In this document: piece by piece, positions 9,694-11,784 of the stretch
Layout of the letters: each line of letters opens with the position of its first letter
How positions within the stretch are numbered: the first letter of the stretch is position 1
Source: Cudoniella acicularis
Taxonomy: Eukaryota > Ascomycota > Leotiomycetes > Helotiales > Helotiaceae
DNA: 11,784 nucleotides
Direction of reading: 5' to 3'
NCBI GenBank assembly: GCA_013054445.1
Contig: JAAMPI010001650.1
Span: 1-11,784, forward strand
The notes under the pieces: model-generated
Seen by the model: the letters and a program-made list of their open reading frames with translations, nothing else
The model's database searches: none
Told to the model about the DNA's origin: nothing
Made by a program: the position numbers and the translations under genes

Positions 9694-9896
9694 GATGATA
9701 TCGGGGGTGGAATATGGTGTTGAAGGGAAAATATTGTACGAAAATGGATGAGGGGTGGTGGGGTGGAAATTTCTGGGCACATGCCAGCCAGCTGACACCG
9801 CGACGCGACCCGAAATTTTTGGGGTTCCAGCTTCCCACCACCACAACCTCCATAACCGCATTCTACCACGCAAAACAACGCATTTCCATCGCCATC
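9694..9896. promoter_or_regulatory. Shared divergent promoter between the GCIP-like gene and ARP6
   Basis: Only 203 bp separate the two start codons, which point away from each other, so both promoters and 5' UTRs must lie here. Inside are an imperfect inverted pair, AAATTTCTGGG (9767-9777) and CCCGAAATTT (9809-9818), and GACGCGAC (9802-9809), whose ACGCG core resembles the MBF-type cell-cycle element. The region is G-rich on the + strand to the left and CCA/AAC-rich near the ARP6 start. No clear TATA box is seen. The site assignments are inference. Confidence 0.5.
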
Positions 9897-11310
9897 ATGG
9901 CGCCCACCCCAGGCAGTCGAAGAACCAAGTCTGCCGGTCCACCACCGCCCTCGCACACTCTCGTTGTCGACAATGGCGCATACACCATCAAAGCCGGCTT
10001 CTCTTCACCAGAAATCGAGTCCCCAACGCCCTCAATTATCCCGAATTGCATGGCCCGCGACCGCGAAAAGAAAGTCTACATCGGATCCCAGTTGTCGAAA
10101 TGCAGAGATTTTGGGGAGGTTGTTTTCCGCCGTCCAGTCGACAAGGGATATTTGGTGAGCTGGGAAGCCGAGAAGGAGATCTGGGAGCACGAATTCTTCG
10201 ACCAAAAAGCGCCGTTGCATTGCGATCCGCGAGAAGTTGGTTTGATCCTCACTGAAGCGCCGAATGCCCTCCCGCCGCTGCAGGCCAACTGTGACCAGAT
10301 TATCTTTGAGGAGTTTGGCTTTCCCAGCTACTACAGATGTCCTGGTGCGTTGCGCGAAGATTACCCAGCCGATGGAACTGATGCTAACTAGATGGTGTAC
10401 AGCTCCCACTCTGAACGCCTACAATGACATCCAGTCTATGTTTCCCATCCCACCTCGAGTTCCCTTGACACCTCAGCTACCTGCCGAAATTCTTCTCCTC
10501 ATCGACTCCGGATACTCCCATACTACTATCACGCCTCTCCTCCAAGGACGACCTTTGCAATCCGCAATCCGGCGGCTAGATGTTGGAGGGAAGCTCATGA
10601 CGAATTACCTGACGCGTCTGCTGTCAATTCGCCAGTATGACATGCGAAACGATACATATCTTGTCAATGAAATCAAAGAAGCTTGCTGCTATGTTTCCGG
10701 GGACTTCAAGGCGGATATGGAACGAACTTGGAAAGGGCCAAAGGGAGATCGGAGGCTTGGATATGCTACAGCTGGAGGAATTGCGAAGGATTATATTCTG
10801 CCCGATTTTCATACTCGATCCAAAGGCTATGTCAGAGATCACGATCCAAATGCTGCCGGGAAATTGAAGAATTTGACGACAGGAAAATCCGCAGAAGCTG
10901 CTGAAGATATCCTGACTCTGCGGAACGAACGATTCGCCATCCCTGAACTGCTCTTCAGCCCTTCGGATATTGGATTGAGGCAATCCGGATTGCCTCAATT
11001 GGTGATGGAAAGTCTGTCTGCCCTTCCTTTTGGACTCTGGCCTGGATTTCTAGCCAACATTATTGTTGTTGGAGGGAATGCTAATATTGAAGGATATCTT
11101 TACCGGCTGGAGACGGAGATCAGAGCATTGGCGCCAGCAGAATGTATTGTGAGGATAGGTAGACCTGTTGATCCGATTGTTAGCACTTGGCGGGGTGGAG
11201 CAACGCTGGCAAAGGATGTTGATACTCTGGCAAAGTTGTCTGTCACGAAGCAAGAGTACGAGGAACATGGCCCGGTATGGGTTGCAAGAAGGTTCGGTGG
11301 GAAGGAGTGA
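9897..11310 (+). CDS. ARP6: Actin-related protein 6 (SWR1 complex subunit)
   Basis: Exons 9897-10344 and 10403-11310 encode 451 residues, close to the usual ARP6 length (438 in budding yeast). The intron (10345-10402, 58 nt) has donor GTGCGT, branch GCTAAC and acceptor TACAG; splicing restores YRCPAPTLNAYNDIQSMF. The actin fold is visible from the first phosphate loop (LVVDNGAYTIKAGF, residues 22-35) through LLIDSGYSHTTITP, GGKLMTNYL and VVGGNANIEGY to STWRGGATLA. ILPDF followed by HTRSKGYVRD is an ARP6 hallmark. ARP6 is a nuclear subunit of the SWR1 remodeller that exchanges H2A for H2A.Z, and in Neurospora it affects facultative heterochromatin. The ATG at 9897 (ATCATGG) follows the divergent promoter. 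The frame is open further left to an ATG at 9714, but that would add residues with no actin similarity across the promoter. I see no lesions; this is the best preserved gene here. Confidence 0.95.
10345..10402 (+). other. Single intron of ARP6
   Basis: The 58-nt phase-1 intron begins GTGCGT, has a near-perfect TGCTAAC branch site 16-22 nt before its end, and ends TACAG. It contains TAG in the upstream frame, so retention would truncate the protein after residue 164. Confidence 0.92.
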
Positions 11311-11784
11311 ATGCAGAATATCAGAATCTCATTTCATATCCACCGAAGACAGAGTTCAGAAATGATGTAAATGTAAGAACTTCCTATGTAGAATCATTAG
11401 GCTTACTGTGACCCCCTCTAATTATGAGTTACACAGTATATACATCATCTTCAAAGCCAAAATTTGTCGAAAACACTCCTTTGCACTATACACGTCCGCA
11501 ATATTCTGTCTCCAGCTCTCTACAATATCATCAACAACCAAACCATTAATCTGGGTACAGCGATGGCTTTAGTCTGCCACTAGTTAAGATCTCTTCCGTC
11601 CTCGACCGTTAAGCGCCCATCATCACAGACTAGCACAAAACCCTTGAATGGTGCTAAAACATCCACGACTAGAAAATTGCTAGCACCACAAGACACAGCA
11701 ACGGACCATAGCCCAGATTAAGTTGTTATTCTTATAAAATCTAACAATAGCAGAGATATTTAAAGTGTTTTGTATCGATTTTTT
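11311..11784. other. Region 3' of ARP6 without a recognised gene
   Basis: The left part should be the ARP6 3' UTR; no sharp polyadenylation signal stands out. An 8-bp inverted pair, TGGTGCTA (11649-11656) and TAGCACCA (11681-11688), is present. The last 70 bases are AT-rich. No open frame of note and no RNA gene was recognised on either strand. Confidence 0.5.

Noticed and set aside
9714..9896. Extended N-terminus for ARP6 from the in-frame ATG at 9714
   Set aside because: The added residues have no actin similarity and would consume nearly the whole divergent promoter. The ATG at 9897 gives the usual family length.
11649..11688. Inverted pair TGGTGCTA/TAGCACCA as a transcription terminator or element end
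   Set aside because: Only 8 bp with a 24-nt spacer, not followed by a diagnostic signal. Pol II genes do not use such terminators, and chance is a fair explanation.

Overview
The window looks like nuclear DNA from a filamentous ascomycete. The genes have short spliceosomal introns of 45-58 nt (one of 144 nt) with CTAAC/CTRAY-type branch points. The best-resolved proteins (an ARP6 actin-related protein, a GCIP/cyclin-D1-binding-like protein, a vanillyl-alcohol-oxidase-like flavoprotein) read as ordinary Pezizomycotina proteins. A Leotiomycetes origin is an impression only.

Layout. (1) 1-470, +: the 3' end of a class I O-methyltransferase gene with one intron and an apparent 1-nt deletion in a G-run. 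(2) About 471-2330: AT-rich, gene-poor DNA with scattered GC-rich palindromic islands, a candidate non-autonomous (MITE/foldback-like) element at about 1246-1875, and a degenerate 19/15-bp minisatellite inside it. (3) 2379-2825, +: a small cupin whose two cupin motifs are intact, but whose conserved N-terminal part has no ATG; none occurs on this strand from about 1960 to 2525. (4) 2826-3410: no assignable gene. (5) 3411-5477, -: an apparently intact six-exon VAO/4-cresol-dehydrogenase-type flavoenzyme gene with a GC-AG intron. (6) 5478-6366: AT-rich spacer. (7) 6367-8174, -: a decayed Ulp1/C48-type cysteine protease gene with three in-frame stops and a frameshift, but a complete H-D-Q-C catalytic set. 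(8) 8514-9693, -: a GCIP-like protein that needs removal of one C from a C6 run to join its start to its body. (9) 9897-11310, +: ARP6, one intron, intact, divergent from the GCIP-like gene across a 203-bp shared promoter. (10) 11311-11784: no gene seen.

How the parts relate. The right side (ARP6 plus GCIP-like) looks like stable housekeeping DNA. The left two thirds look like accessory, repeat-associated DNA with decaying genes. The O-methyltransferase, cupin and VAO-like genes could be remnants of a locus for phenolic compounds, with only the VAO-like gene clearly intact; that grouping is inference. Several lesions have the form expected of C-to-T change at CpA (RIP-like) or of homopolymer indels. 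True decay and assembly error cannot be told apart from sequence alone. I found no CRISPR array, rRNA or convincing tRNA, and no clear evidence of an undescribed system.
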